Source: CAMTWZ01 sp041749075
GTDB taxonomy: Bacteria > Bacteroidota > Rhodothermia > Balneolales > HLUCCA01
DNA length: 64,000 bases
Direction of reading: 5' to 3'
Assembly: GCA_041749075.1 (NCBI GenBank)
Contig: JBGTBY010000033.1
Coordinates: 1 to 64,000, forward strand
Below the pieces are notes generated by a model. That model was not told where the DNA came from. It ran no database searches and saw only the letters and a list, made by a program, of their open reading frames with translations. This document shows, piece after piece, positions 44,333-54,100 of the stretch; position 1 is the first letter of the stretch, and every line of letters starts with the position of its first letter. Position numbers and translations under genes: made by a program.

Positions 44333-45465
44333 AGGGTAACCTCAGTCCATTTTTGTTCGGATGTCGATGATCGAATCATCGCGTCGATGAAGGCCATGCC
44401 ACGGACGCCGTCGTCGACGGTGGGGAAGTCGGGCGCAAAGGGCGCATCAAGGGGCACATCACTGATGTGCCCGTCTATGGCGCGCCCGAATTCCACATAT
44501 ATATTCGCGAACGCCTCGATGTACCCTTCCGGATGTCCGGCAGGCAGACGCGTTCCGTTCTTGGCCGCATCCGACACATATCCGGTTCCTGTTCTCAGAA
44601 TCTGGACCGGTGCATCGAGTGGTTTATAGAGCAACGTGTTCGGATCGGTATGCGACCATTCGAATCCACCTTTTTCGCCATAGACACGCAGTTTCAAGTT
44701 GTTTTCTTCTCCCGCTGCCACTTGGGTGGCCACAAGCACACCTGTGGCTCCGTTCGAGAATTTCAGTAGGGCGGAGGCGTCGTCATCCAACTTGCGTCCC
44801 GGCACAACAGTGTTCAGCATCGCATTGATGTGGGTGATGTGCGATCCCGTCACGAATTCAGCCAGATGCGCGGCATGTGTGCCGATATCCCCGACCGATC
44901 CACCTGCACCGGATTTCGATGGATCCGTGCGCCACGACGCCTGTTTATTTCCCGCATCCTCCAAAAATCCGGTCAACCAGCCTTGCGGATATTCCACGAA
45001 TACTTTGCGGATGGTGCCGATGTCGCCTCTCGAGACCCGAAATCTCGCTTCTTTCACCATCGGATAGCCGGCATAGGTATGGGTGATGGCCAGGACGAGT
45101 CCGCTGCGCCGAACCGCATCCCGAATCTCATAGGCTTCCTGGAGCGAGAAGGCGAGGGGTTTGTCGATGATGACGTGTATGCCGCGTTCCAAAGCCATGA
45201 TGGCCGGATGCGCATGGAGGTGGTTCGGAGTGACGATTGCGACCGCATCCAAGCCGGTTTCTGTATTCAGCATGTCCACATAACTGCCATACACCCGGGA
45301 TGGATCCAACCCCAGCTCGGCACCAGTGGCGTTTGATTTTTCAGGATTGCTGCTGAACGCGCCACAAACGAGGTCGAAGCGCCCATCAAGGGATGCTGCT
45401 TTGCGATGCACCGCACCGATGAAGGAATCGGGTCCGCCCCCGATCATGCCTAATGTCAGTTTCAT
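44329..45465 (-). CDS. Gfo/Idh/MocA-family oxidoreductase
   Basis: 378 residues. Rossmann half with GMIGGGPDSFIGAVHRKAA and catalytic IIDKPLAFSLQEAYE (EKP-type motif as DKP), then the C-terminal barrel with GTIRKVFVEYPQGW and DIGTHAAHLAEFV. It would oxidise or reduce a sugar with NAD(P), which fits the 3-keto-glycoside pathway. First gene of the operon. The 44451-44473 palindrome lies in its coding region and encodes GHISDVPL near residues 330-337. Confidence 0.88.
   Translation of the reverse strand: MKLTLGMIGGGPDSFIGAVHRKAASLDGRFDLVCGAFSSNPEKSNATGAELGLDPSRVYGSYVDMLNTETGLDAVAIVTPNHLHAHPAIMALERGIHVIIDKPLAFSLQEAYEIRDAVRRSGLVLAITHTYAGYPMVKEARFRVSRGDIGTIRKVFVEYPQGWLTGFLEDAGNKQASWRTDPSKSGAGGSVGDIGTHAAHLAEFVTGSHITHINAMLNTVVPGRKLDDDASALLKFSNGATGVLVATQVAAGEENNLKLRVYGEKGGFEWSHTDPNTLLYKPLDAPVQILRTGTGYVSDAAKNGTRLPAGHPEGYIEAFANIYVEFGRAIDGHISDVPLDAPFAPDFPTVDDGVRGMAFIDAMIRSSTSEQKWTEVTL
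44451..44473. repeat. REP-like palindrome inside the oxidoreductase gene
   Basis: GGGGCACATCA paired with TGATGTGCCC around a short centre, kept in frame within a coding region. Its core (CACATCA-C-TGATGTG) is the same type as the free palindrome at 47823-47844. Confidence 0.65.
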
Positions 45466-45500
45466 TCAGGAAGTTATTTTAAATGAGATTCTTTAGTATC

Positions 45501-45514
45501 ATCAAATCGTTGAT
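45501..45514. promoter_or_regulatory. Weak inverted repeat between divergent sugar genes
   Basis: ATCAA-ATCG-TTGAT lies midway in the 83-base gap between the Gfo/Idh operon and the MFS transporter gene, where a shared operator would be expected. The core is not a perfect palindrome, so this is only a candidate. Confidence 0.3.
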
Positions 45515-45548
45515 CTAAAATAAACCGAAGCACCTCGAAACCAAGGTC

Positions 45549-46811
45549 ATGAGCACACAAACGAATCTGATTTCGCGACTCAGTCTGATGATGTTCCTCC
45601 AATTCTTCATCTGGGGAGGATTTTTCGTAACCATGGGCAGTTATCTGCTCGAGGTTTTCAAAGGCGAGGAAGGACTCAATTCCATCATCGGATCCGCCTA
45701 CGCCACGCATAACTGGGCCGGATTATTGGCTCCGGTCTTCGTCGGATTGTTGGCCGACCGCTATTTCAATGCCGAGCGATTGAATGCGTTTTGTCACATC
45801 GTGGGCGCCGGATTGTTATGGTACGCCAGCACCATTACCGATCCCGGGACCTTTATTTGGGTGATGCTCGCCTACTTCATGTTGTACATGCCCACCTTGG
45901 CGCTCGTGAACGCCATCAGTTTCGCCAACATCGGCGACGCCGACAAAGAATTTCCGAAAATCCGTGTCTGGGGAACCATCGGTTGGATCGTGGCAGGTTT
46001 TGTTGTGGCTCAGACCGTATTGGGATGGGTGTCGATTCCGTTCATCCGCGACGCCACCGGTATCGAGAACGCACAAGGCACGAACATTCCATTGCTGATG
46101 TGTGCCATCGTTTCGCTGTTCTATGGATTCTACAGCCTCACCTTGCCCGCAACGCCACCATCCGGAAAAGGACAAGCCTTCAGCGTGAAGCAGGCCCTGG
46201 GTTTGGACGCCATCAAGCTGCTCACGAACCGTAACTTCGCCATTTTCTCGATTTCGAGTTTTGCGATCAGCATTCCTTTGGCCTTCTACTATGCCCGCAC
46301 GAACGATTTCATTTCGGCGATGCATTTCGGTGAACAGTCCGCATCCTTCATGACGATCGGACAAATGAGCGAAGTTCTCTTCATGCTCGCCATTCCATTT
46401 TTCCTGGCCAAACTGGGTGTGAAAAAAATGTTGCTGGTCGGGATGTTGGCCTGGACCACTCGCTACCTGCTGTTCGGACTCTTTCCTAGCTCCATGGCGC
46501 TGGTGTTGATCGGAATCGCCCTTCACGGCGTGTGTTATGACTTTTTCTTCGTCACCGGGCAGTTGTATGTCAACAAAAAAGCTCCCGAACATCTTCGGGC
46601 CAGCGCGCAAGGCTTCTTCAACCTGCTCACCTATGGCGCCGGTATGCTCATCGGAAATTATGTTTTGGGATGGTGGGGCGATAAAATCGCGCTCGACGGC
46701 TCCACTCAGGCTGGATGGATGGCCGGCGCGTTTGAGTTTTGGGTGATGCCGGGTGTTCTTGCGTTGGGTGTCGCAGCACTATTTTTTGTGTTCTTCAGAG
46801 ACGAAGAATAA
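45549..46811 (+). CDS. MFS transporter, nucleoside/H+ symporter-like family
   Basis: 420 residues with 12 hydrophobic segments and family motifs MMFLQFFIWGGFFVTMGSYL, GLLADRYFNAERLNAFCHI, RVWGTIGWIVAGFVV and FFFVTGQLYVNKKAPEHLRASAQGFF. The family (PF03825-like) is widespread in FCB sugar loci, where it is thought to import sugars rather than nucleosides. Divergent from the Gfo/Idh operon. Its TAA stop overlaps the first base of repeat element E. Confidence 0.85.
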   Translation: MSTQTNLISRLSLMMFLQFFIWGGFFVTMGSYLLEVFKGEEGLNSIIGSAYATHNWAGLLAPVFVGLLADRYFNAERLNAFCHIVGAGLLWYASTITDPGTFIWVMLAYFMLYMPTLALVNAISFANIGDADKEFPKIRVWGTIGWIVAGFVVAQTVLGWVSIPFIRDATGIENAQGTNIPLLMCAIVSLFYGFYSLTLPATPPSGKGQAFSVKQALGLDAIKLLTNRNFAIFSISSFAISIPLAFYYARTNDFISAMHFGEQSASFMTIGQMSEVLFMLAIPFFLAKLGVKKMLLVGMLAWTTRYLLFGLFPSSMALVLIGIALHGVCYDFFFVTGQLYVNKKAPEHLRASAQGFFNLLTYGAGMLIGNYVLGWWGDKIALDGSTQAGWMAGAFEFWVMPGVLALGVAALFFVFFRDEE

Positions 46812-46949
46812 TGTTGAATGTTGAAGTTTGAATGTTGAAAGGCAATGTTGAATGTTGAAGTTTGAATGTTGAAGTAAGACTCTAGAAGTGACTTCGTCTT
46901 TTCATCCCTTCATCATTTCATCTCTTTTCCTATTTCAACATTCAACATT
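46811..46949. repeat. Heptad inverted-repeat element E (empty hairpin)
   Basis: Left arm 46811-46874 holds eight units of TGTTGAA/GTTTGAA, in two near-identical blocks (46812-46839 and 46845-46872). The loop of about 59 bases has no gene. The right arm 46934-46949 is TTCAACA-TTCAACA. Both convergent genes stop with TAA codons lying within the outermost repeat bases, so the element fills the gap exactly. Confidence 0.75.
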
Positions 46950-47793
46950 AATAATGCTTCAGTATTGTTTTCATGTACGCCGCATTCTCCCGAGCCGAGT
47001 CAATCGGCGTCGTACCGGAATATTGCTCTTGCTCGACGATGAAGTGCGTCATGCCATACTGTTTCGATTCAGCCAGGATCGTGGCATAATCCAGTTTTCC
47101 GGTACCGAGAGTAACGGTCTCATTTCTCCCATCCGCTGAAACGCCTTGGTCTTTCACATGGCAGAATGTGTAGCGTCCGGCGTGTTTTTTCATCCATGCG
47201 ATCGGATCTTCATTCGCGACGGCCACCCAATACATGTCCATTTCGAATTGTACCAGATTCGGATCGGTTTCGTCGACCAGCACGTCTTGCGGATACACGC
47301 CATCTATTGGCTTAAATGTATAATCATGGTTGTGATATGCGAATCGGATGCCGGCCGCATTACAGACTTCCCCGGCTTTGTTGAAGGATTCGGCGAAGCC
47401 TTTGTATGCATCCAATGTGGGCTGTGGACCGATCCACGGACAAATCAGATGCGACACACCGATGGCTGCGGCTTCATCCACCTTCCGCTCAAAGTCTTCA
47501 TTCATGTTGACGTGGCTTGCCACGAGAGTCATGCCTTCACCATCCATCAACGATTTGAATTCGGTGTTTTTCATGCCCCAGAACATGCCTAGGTTCCCTT
47601 CATAGCTTTCGATCTGTTTGTAGCCGAAGGATGCCACTTGTTTGAGTGTGGCTGTGGGATCGTCAAAAATAACATCCCGAAGCGAATAGAGTTGAAGTCC
47701 GAAAGCGGGGGATGCGGTCATGGGTTTGGCGCAGCCGGCAGCAAGGCCGATAGTGGCGAGGGAGGTGAGTTGGAGGAAGGTTTTGCGTTGCAT
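46948..47793 (-). CDS. Periplasmic sugar isomerase/epimerase family lipoprotein (TIM barrel)
   Basis: 281 residues from ATG 47793, which gives a leader MQRKTFLQLTSLATIGLAAGC with lipobox at C21. The barrel has QLYSLRDVIFDDPTATLKQVASFGYKQIESY, IRFAYHNHDYTF and VQFEMDMYWVAVANEDP, placing it in the xylose-isomerase-like fold. A periplasmic location fits a pathway that begins outside the cytoplasm. It lies 102 bases downstream of the gluconate dehydrogenase-like genes, across REP-like palindromes. Confidence 0.85.
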   Translation of the reverse strand: MQRKTFLQLTSLATIGLAAGCAKPMTASPAFGLQLYSLRDVIFDDPTATLKQVASFGYKQIESYEGNLGMFWGMKNTEFKSLMDGEGMTLVASHVNMNEDFERKVDEAAAIGVSHLICPWIGPQPTLDAYKGFAESFNKAGEVCNAAGIRFAYHNHDYTFKPIDGVYPQDVLVDETDPNLVQFEMDMYWVAVANEDPIAWMKKHAGRYTFCHVKDQGVSADGRNETVTLGTGKLDYATILAESKQYGMTHFIVEQEQYSGTTPIDSARENAAYMKTILKHY

Positions 47794-47822
47794 AGGATGA
47801 AATTTTGATTGTGATGTCAAAA

Positions 47823-47895
47823 GGGGCGCATCACTGATGCGCCCGTGGTATGCCATATGATTTGCCCATATGATGCGCCCGTGCAATTGCGCCCA
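47823..47895. repeat. REP-like palindrome(s) between sugar genes
   Basis: A perfect palindrome GGGGCGCATCA-C-TGATGCGCC(C) at 47823-47844, followed by looser GCCCAT-ATGATGCGCCC and GCAATTGCGCCC fragments to 47895. The same unit type as the 40711-41940 cluster. Confidence 0.65.
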
Positions 47896-48438
47896 TTATA
47901 TTGCCCAGGCCCGGTCGCCCGGTTTGTAAGGGTAGTTTCCGTCGTAGCGCCCCGGTATGGGGAGGTAGCGAAGGGCTTGTTTCATGCCGACCTCGGATGT
48001 GAAGAATCCGAGCATCGCGAGTTGTTTCATCATCGTGAAGGAATGCGGTGCTCCGCCTTCCGGACGCTGAAACTCCTTGGCTTCCCGGTCGAGCTGTTCG
48101 AGGAAGGATGTGCGACGAGCCGCATCCATCGTTCCGAACGAATGGGTGTCGCGCAGGGTGATGAGCCCGGCATAGAACGCATTCTGGTCTTGATCGGAGT
48201 AACAATCTTCCACCATCATGGCCATAAACGGACCCACCTCGGCATCTTTCGCGCCGGGTGTGGATGTGCGGGGAAGGATGGTTTCGGCGATGTCATCCAG
48301 CAAGGCCACATCCTTCGCGCTGAAACGCCCGGTTGACTTGTAAGGGGAGCGGGTGCACGCGCTGAGCACCAGATCGCCGCCAATGAGGGCGCTACCGGTT
48401 GCCAAGGCGATGAGTTTTAAGAGGTCACGACGATCCAT
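47896..48438 (-). CDS. Gluconate 2-dehydrogenase subunit 3 family protein
   Basis: 180 residues with a Tat-type leader (MDRRDLLKLIALATGSALIGG; twin arginines R3-R4) and the family body DDIAETILPRTSTPGAKDAEVGPFMAMM. This small subunit escorts the FAD-dependent GMC subunit through the Tat system. It follows the GMC gene after one base. Together they make a periplasmic sugar or glycoside dehydrogenase. Confidence 0.88.
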   Translation of the reverse strand: MDRRDLLKLIALATGSALIGGDLVLSACTRSPYKSTGRFSAKDVALLDDIAETILPRTSTPGAKDAEVGPFMAMMVEDCYSDQDQNAFYAGLITLRDTHSFGTMDAARRTSFLEQLDREAKEFQRPEGGAPHSFTMMKQLAMLGFFTSEVGMKQALRYLPIPGRYDGNYPYKPGDRAWAI

Positions 48439-48439
48439 A

Positions 48440-50125
48440 TCAGAGGTTTCCTTTCTTCAATTCGTTGACTGCGAAATCGGCGGCCCGCGCGGTTAACGCC
48501 ATATAGGTGAGGGATGGATTCACACAGGAACCGGATGTCATGCAGGCTCCATCCGTCACAAACACGTTTTTCGCATCCCAGACTTGGTTGTGTTTGTTGA
48601 GGACGGATGTTTTCGGATCCCGACCCATTCGTGCCGTTCCCATTTCGTGGATGCCCATGCCAGGTGAATAATGTCCATCCCAGCCGTTCACATCTTTCAA
48701 GCCGGCGGCTTCGAAGAAGTCGATACCGTCTTGTATCATGTCTTTGCGCATGCGGAGCTCATTCTCTTTGATCTCCACATCCATCGCCAATACGGGAAGT
48801 CCCCATTTGTCGGTTTTGGAGCGATCGAGAGAAATCTTGTTGTCGTGGTAAGGCAGCATTTCGCCGAAAGCGGTCATGCCGATGGTCCAACCACCGGGTT
48901 CGCACATGGCATCTTTGAATGCGCCTCCGATGTTCAATTCCGCGACCTCATGCCCCCATCCCTGTCGGCTCGCGCCTCCCTGATATCCGAATCCACGCAC
49001 ATAATCGCGCTTGTCTCCGTTCCAATTCCGGAAACGGGGCACATAAAACCCGGTCGGCCGGCGACCATATTCATACCGGTCCAGATATCCTTCCACTTTT
49101 GCGCTAGCGCCGCAACGGAAGTGGTGATCCATCACATTATGACCCAATTCGCCACTTGAGCTTCCCAATCCGCCAGGCCAGATATCGGTTGCGGAATTCA
49201 TCAAAATCCAGGTCGAATTAAAGGTGGATGCGTTCAGAAACACGATGTCGGATGTGAACACATAGGTCTGGTTCGTTTCCGCATCCAACACTTCCACGCC
49301 TTTCGCGCGTTGTGAGTCTTTGTCGTAGATGAGTTTCGTGACAATGGAAAAGGGTCGAACGGTCAAACGTCCTGTGGCCATCGCCGCTGGAAGCGTGGCC
49401 GATTGAGTGCTGAAATAGGCCCCGAAACTGCATCCGCGCCAGCACTGAGAGCGGTATTGGCAATTCGCACGGTTTTGCTCGGGTTTTGGCAAGGTGATGT
49501 TCGCGCAACGACCGATGATCAAGTGTCTCGAGCCTTTGTAATGCGCTTTGATGCGTGCCGCCACGTCTTTTTCCACCACATTCAAGTCCACAGCGGGTAA
49601 GAAATTTCCATCCGGAAGCACATCCAATCCGTCCATTGCTCCACTAATTCCAGCGAATCCTTCCGCATAATCATACCAAGGAGCGATGTCTTCATAGCGG
49701 ATCGGCCAATCGACCGCGATGCCTTCACGTGCGTTTGCTTCGAAATCATCTTTATTGAAGCGGTAGGATTGACGTCCCCATAACAAGGAACGTCCGCCCA
49801 CGTGATAGCCACGGAACCAATCGAAACGTTTGATTTCGGTGTAGGGCGAGTCTTTGTCGCTGGCCCACATCCCCGAGGTTTCTTCATTGAGCGGGTAATC
49901 GCGTTTGAGTACTGGATAATCTTCGATCATTTGCCTCGTGCGACGATTCCTGTGTGGAAACTCCCACAATCCTTTCCCCTCGTTCACATAATCTTTGGCA
50001 TGCTCGATGTTCCGGCCTCGCTCAAGCATCAGAACATTCAAGCCTTTTTCTGTGAGTTCTTTTGCCGCCCATCCGCCGGAGATACCTGACCCGACTACGA
50101 TCGCGTCGTAATGTTTAGCTGCCAT
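48440..50125 (-). CDS. GMC-family FAD oxidoreductase (large dehydrogenase subunit)
   Basis: 561 residues. FAD-binding Rossmann motif AIVVGSGISGGWAAKELTEKGLNVLMLERG at 8-37; GRSLLWGRQSYRF; cysteine cluster in NRANCQYRSQCWRGCSFG; C-terminal HYSPGMGIHEMGTARMGRDPKTSV with the catalytic His, and GSCVNPSLTYMALTARAAD. With the subunit-3 partner it would be a membrane-associated gluconate/glucoside dehydrogenase. The glucoside 3-dehydrogenase role is inferred from the DUF1080, isomerase and Gfo/Idh genes nearby. Confidence 0.9.
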   Translation of the reverse strand: MAAKHYDAIVVGSGISGGWAAKELTEKGLNVLMLERGRNIEHAKDYVNEGKGLWEFPHRNRRTRQMIEDYPVLKRDYPLNEETSGMWASDKDSPYTEIKRFDWFRGYHVGGRSLLWGRQSYRFNKDDFEANAREGIAVDWPIRYEDIAPWYDYAEGFAGISGAMDGLDVLPDGNFLPAVDLNVVEKDVAARIKAHYKGSRHLIIGRCANITLPKPEQNRANCQYRSQCWRGCSFGAYFSTQSATLPAAMATGRLTVRPFSIVTKLIYDKDSQRAKGVEVLDAETNQTYVFTSDIVFLNASTFNSTWILMNSATDIWPGGLGSSSGELGHNVMDHHFRCGASAKVEGYLDRYEYGRRPTGFYVPRFRNWNGDKRDYVRGFGYQGGASRQGWGHEVAELNIGGAFKDAMCEPGGWTIGMTAFGEMLPYHDNKISLDRSKTDKWGLPVLAMDVEIKENELRMRKDMIQDGIDFFEAAGLKDVNGWDGHYSPGMGIHEMGTARMGRDPKTSVLNKHNQVWDAKNVFVTDGACMTSGSCVNPSLTYMALTARAADFAVNELKKGNL

Positions 50126-50194
50126 GTCGCTTTATTCAAAGGTGTGGAATATGGATGTCAATGTAGGTCTGAAACGATAAATGCGAAAACGAAT

Positions 50195-51034
50195 TTAAAA
50201 CACCACCGTCTTATTGCCATAACTGAGAACTCTTCTGTTGGAATACATCCAAACGGCACGACTCAGTACCAATTTTTCCAGGTCACGACCCTTCCGAACC
50301 ATATCCTCGATTTCGTCGCGGTGATCCACTCGAACCACGTCCTGCTCGATAATAGGTCCGGCGTCGAGTTCCTTCGTCACGAAATGGCTCGTTGCGCCGA
50401 TGATCTTCACGCCACGATGGTAGGCCGAATGATAAGGTTTGGCTCCTGGAAACGCCGGAAGGAACGAGTGATGGATGTTGATGATGCGGTTCGGATACTG
50501 AGCAATGAAATCCGGACTCAGAATCTGCATGTATCGCGCCAAGATGACCGCTTCGATGTTATAGGTTTTCAGAATGTCGAGCTGGGCCGCTTCCGCCAAT
50601 GCTTTCGACTCCGCAGAAACCGACACATGATGAAAGGGGATGTCAAACCGCTCCACGATCCTACCTAATGTTCCATGATTCGATACTACGACCGGTATCT
50701 GAGCGTGGAATTGACCTAGCAGATCCACCAAGCAATGCGACAAAGTGCTTACAAATACCGCAAATCGTGGCGGTTTCGCATCATAATACAAGTCCCAGGT
50801 CATATTCAAAGGCAAGGCGATCGTACTTGAAAACCGATCGCGAAAATCGGATTCGGATAAGGTGAATCCGGTGAGATCCCACGAAACCCGCATGAAAAAC
50901 AGGTTATGAGCGGTATCCACATGCTGGTCCAGATCGAGGATGTTGGCCTTGTTAGCGGCAAGAAAGGTGGTTATGCTGGCCACAAGTCCGGTCTGATCCG
51001 GGCAATGGACAAGCAAGATGGCGGTGGGTGTCAT
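50195..51034 (-). CDS. purU: Formyltetrahydrofolate deformylase
   Basis: 279 residues. N-terminal ACT domain (AILLVHCPDQTGLVASITTFLAANKANILDLDQHVD) and C-terminal formyltransferase-like domain with MQILSPDFIAQYPNRIINIHHSFLPAFPGAKPYHSAYHRGVKIIGATSHFV and LDAGPIIEQD. It splits 10-formyl-THF into formate and THF, feeding purine synthesis and balancing one-carbon pools. Full length. Divergent from the amylase gene. Confidence 0.95.
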   Translation of the reverse strand: MTPTAILLVHCPDQTGLVASITTFLAANKANILDLDQHVDTAHNLFFMRVSWDLTGFTLSESDFRDRFSSTIALPLNMTWDLYYDAKPPRFAVFVSTLSHCLVDLLGQFHAQIPVVVSNHGTLGRIVERFDIPFHHVSVSAESKALAEAAQLDILKTYNIEAVILARYMQILSPDFIAQYPNRIINIHHSFLPAFPGAKPYHSAYHRGVKIIGATSHFVTKELDAGPIIEQDVVRVDHRDEIEDMVRKGRDLEKLVLSRAVWMYSNRRVLSYGNKTVVF

Positions 51035-51047
51035 TCGGTTGAATATA

Positions 51048-51087
51048 TTGAAGTTTACCGCGTTTTTGAGTATTGTAAGCGCTTACA
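51048..51087 (+). promoter_or_regulatory. Promoter with overlapping LacI/CcpA-type operator for the amylase gene
   Basis: A perfect 14-base palindrome TGTAAGCGCTTACA at 51074-51087 fits the LacI-family/cre consensus with its central CG. It overlaps the -10 TATTGT (51071-51076) of a promoter whose -35 is TTGAAG (51048-51053), with ideal 17-base spacing, 16 bases before the ATG. A bound repressor would block transcription until a maltose-type sugar signal releases it. Confidence 0.7.
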
Positions 51088-51102
51088 TCAACTTGCGACA
51101 TC

Positions 51103-54100
51103 ATGCCGACACGAAATTTCTACTATTCGCTTTGCCTACTTTTGCTCACTGCCATGCCTTTAAGCGCGCAAAATGGCAAAACCATGATGCAAGGATTCTA
51201 TTGGGATGTGAGTCCGGGCGCCGTCTGGTACGATTCCTTGGCCTATTATGCGCCATTACTGAAACGTGTCGGTTTCGATGCGGTCTGGTTTCCGCCTCCA
51301 TCCAAAGGAGCCGCCGGTTCGTTTGATGTAGGATATACGCCGTACGATTATTACGATTTGGGTGAGTTTGATTCGGCGCCGGGTGACGTCACGTCTGGAT
51401 TCGGAAATTTTATCCCAACCCGCTACGGAACCCGTGCCGGATTGGAAGCCGCCATCGCCGCATACAAATCACGAGGTATCGAGGTCTATGCGGATGTGGT
51501 CTTGAATCACCGTTCAGGTGGCAAATTGGAGCCGAATCCCCATGGCGCTTTTTATACGAATCGGTCCGGCGGCTCACTGTATTCGCCGGGTGGCGACAGC
51601 ACCTTTACGGCATTTCCTTTGACCAACGGCTCGGGTCGCATTGCATGGCCAGTTGGCTCCGGGGGAAGTTACTTTTTCCCGAACGGCATCCGAAATCAAT
51701 CCAACACAGGCGATTTTTTCGCGGAAAACCAGATCGCAGGCTTTCATCAGATGTATGTCAATTCCTTCGGTTACGATGTGGCTTTGCACAATGGAGATGG
51801 CTCGAATCTTCCGATGGGCGACAGTTTGATGGTGTGGGGACAATGGTTGGTGGATGAGATCGGCTTCGACGGCTTCCGGTTTGATTTCGTGAAAGGGGTG
51901 CATCCAGAGTATTTCAAACGCTTTGTGAATACCGGTTCGGTTCGTGGCAAATACACTGTTCATGAGTTATATGACGGAAGCATGGATCGCCTCAAATCCT
52001 ATTTGAACTTGATTGGCGGAACTGAAAAGCCCGGTGCCATTTTCGATTTCAACATGCGGTTCGCCTATAAGGAGATGTCGGATGGCGGCAATGCCTATGA
52101 CATTCGGAATTGGCATGGTCGAGGCTTGTTCACGCAGGTCGGTGTGGATTGGAACCGCATCAACACCTTTGTGGAAAACCATGACTTCGACCGGAACAAC
52201 TATTTGAATGTGGCTGAGCAAGAAGGTCATTCCCCTATCGTGAACAACAAACATCTGGCGTATGCGCATCTGCTCACGCATCCCGGCATGGCCACGGTTT
52301 GGTGGAGAGATTATTTCCGCTACGGGTTGCGCGATCGCATCACCCGTCTCATGCAAGTGAGAAATGCGTTTGTGGGAGGCGGATTGCGCGTGCTCACGGC
52401 CCGTGGCGATACGTTCTGGCCAGGCGCAGGCGGAAACGCCGATGCCAATCATGTCTATGTGGCTCAGCGCCTCGGAACGAATGATTCTGGCGCCAATAAC
52501 ACCGGTTTAATCGTGGCGATCAATAAGCATAGTTCGTTCCCGATCGATGTCTGGGTGACCTCGCAGCTATGGGCGAATCAAAAATTGGTCGACATCACCG
52601 GAAACAGCCCCGATACCGTGCAAGTGTTTGCCGACGGACGCGTGCTCATCAAAACCAAGCCATCCGAGTATCATATTTATGTGCCGATCGGGTACGAATT
52701 GCAAGATGTGATGAACCTCGCGGTGACGGGAATCGAAGCGCCAGGTACGTCCTATCTGTTGGGGGATGTGGAAACACCCCGCATCCGAATCGAAAACCTC
52801 TCCGATTTCAGCGCAACGGGCATTAAAACCTATGTCACCATACGCGATTCGCTCTCTTCCATTGTTTATCGCGATTCGGTGATGGTGAACCGCATCGAAG
52901 CAGGTGAAACGTTGCGACTTTCATTTCCATCCATATCATTTTCTACGGTCGGTGAGTTCGAATTGACAGCAGAACTTGTATATGCCCTCGACCAGCTTTC
53001 GGCAGATAATAGGCTTAGCCGAGTCATCACTGTGGCGGATACAGCTACAGCGTATCCGTTCCGGGTGGATGGAAGTCGGTCGGAATCGCGGTATCGCACC
53101 TTGGCCCTTAAACAAAATGACAACGATGGTTTCGGACTCGGTAAGAACGTAAAAGGCCTCTTCTTAGCCGATTCACCGGATACGATTTATGTGTTTTTGG
53201 AAGGTCAGATTCCTCTAACGGATGCCGATGGAATCGGATTGATGTTGGATTTCTCCGAGCGAAACGGCTTAGCGGCTGGAAGTCCCGTTTCGACCGTCCC
53301 CGGCGCTGCACATTTCTTAAACAGCGGAGATCCAAGTCATACATCCTATTCATTTGATTTCGAAGTGGATTTCGGATTCGCATTATTCGGGATGCAAGGT
53401 GGACAAGCGGGCGTGAGCATGGCCAACTTCACAGGAACAGTACCGTCTGGAAGGCTCCTGCCCCTGGGCGGCGATTCCATACGGTACGCATTTCGCAAAA
53501 CGGGTGGGATGCGTGAAGGTTGGGAGATCGCCATACCACGCGATGCCATCGGCGTACGTGGGGGGCAAGTGCGCGGCTTCGCATTTGTGATTTCGTCCAC
53601 CGCCTATTTCTCGGATGTGTCGGTACCCGGAAATGCGAACGGTACCGCCGATGATTTCGGTAATATCGGTTTCAATGTCAATTTCAACACCATCAGTGAT
53701 GAAGGCGGACCCTTTCACAGCTCCTATATCCCTGTGAACTCGACGGATGCAGCCCCGGTGCCGAATCAGGTGGAATTGCATGCGCCAGCGAATGGTGCGA
53801 CCGACATCCCGCTACGTCCGAGCTTTTCATGGCATCCTGCCGAACGCGCCGAGTGGTATACCCTTGTGATTCGGGATGGAAGCGAAAACCCACGGGTTTA
53901 TGGTCCGATTTCCGACACCACATACACGTTGTCGGCCAATCTGCCGTCTAACGTGGAAATGTATTCTTGGACCATCACGGCAGAAAACAGCACGGGTGCG
54001 GGTCCGGTTTCGGCGGAACGAACCTTTAGCATTGTCATGATTCCCCCGGCTCCAACCCCGGCTCCAACACTACTGTCACCGGAAAATGACACGAAATTAG

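Noticed and set aside
45501..45514. FNR box
   Set aside because: Arms are ATCAA...TTGAT, the reverse of TTGAT...ATCAA; kept only as a weak inverted repeat.
45816..46610. 264-residue minus-strand frame opposite the MFS transporter
   Set aside because: Low-complexity polar antisense shadow without any motif.
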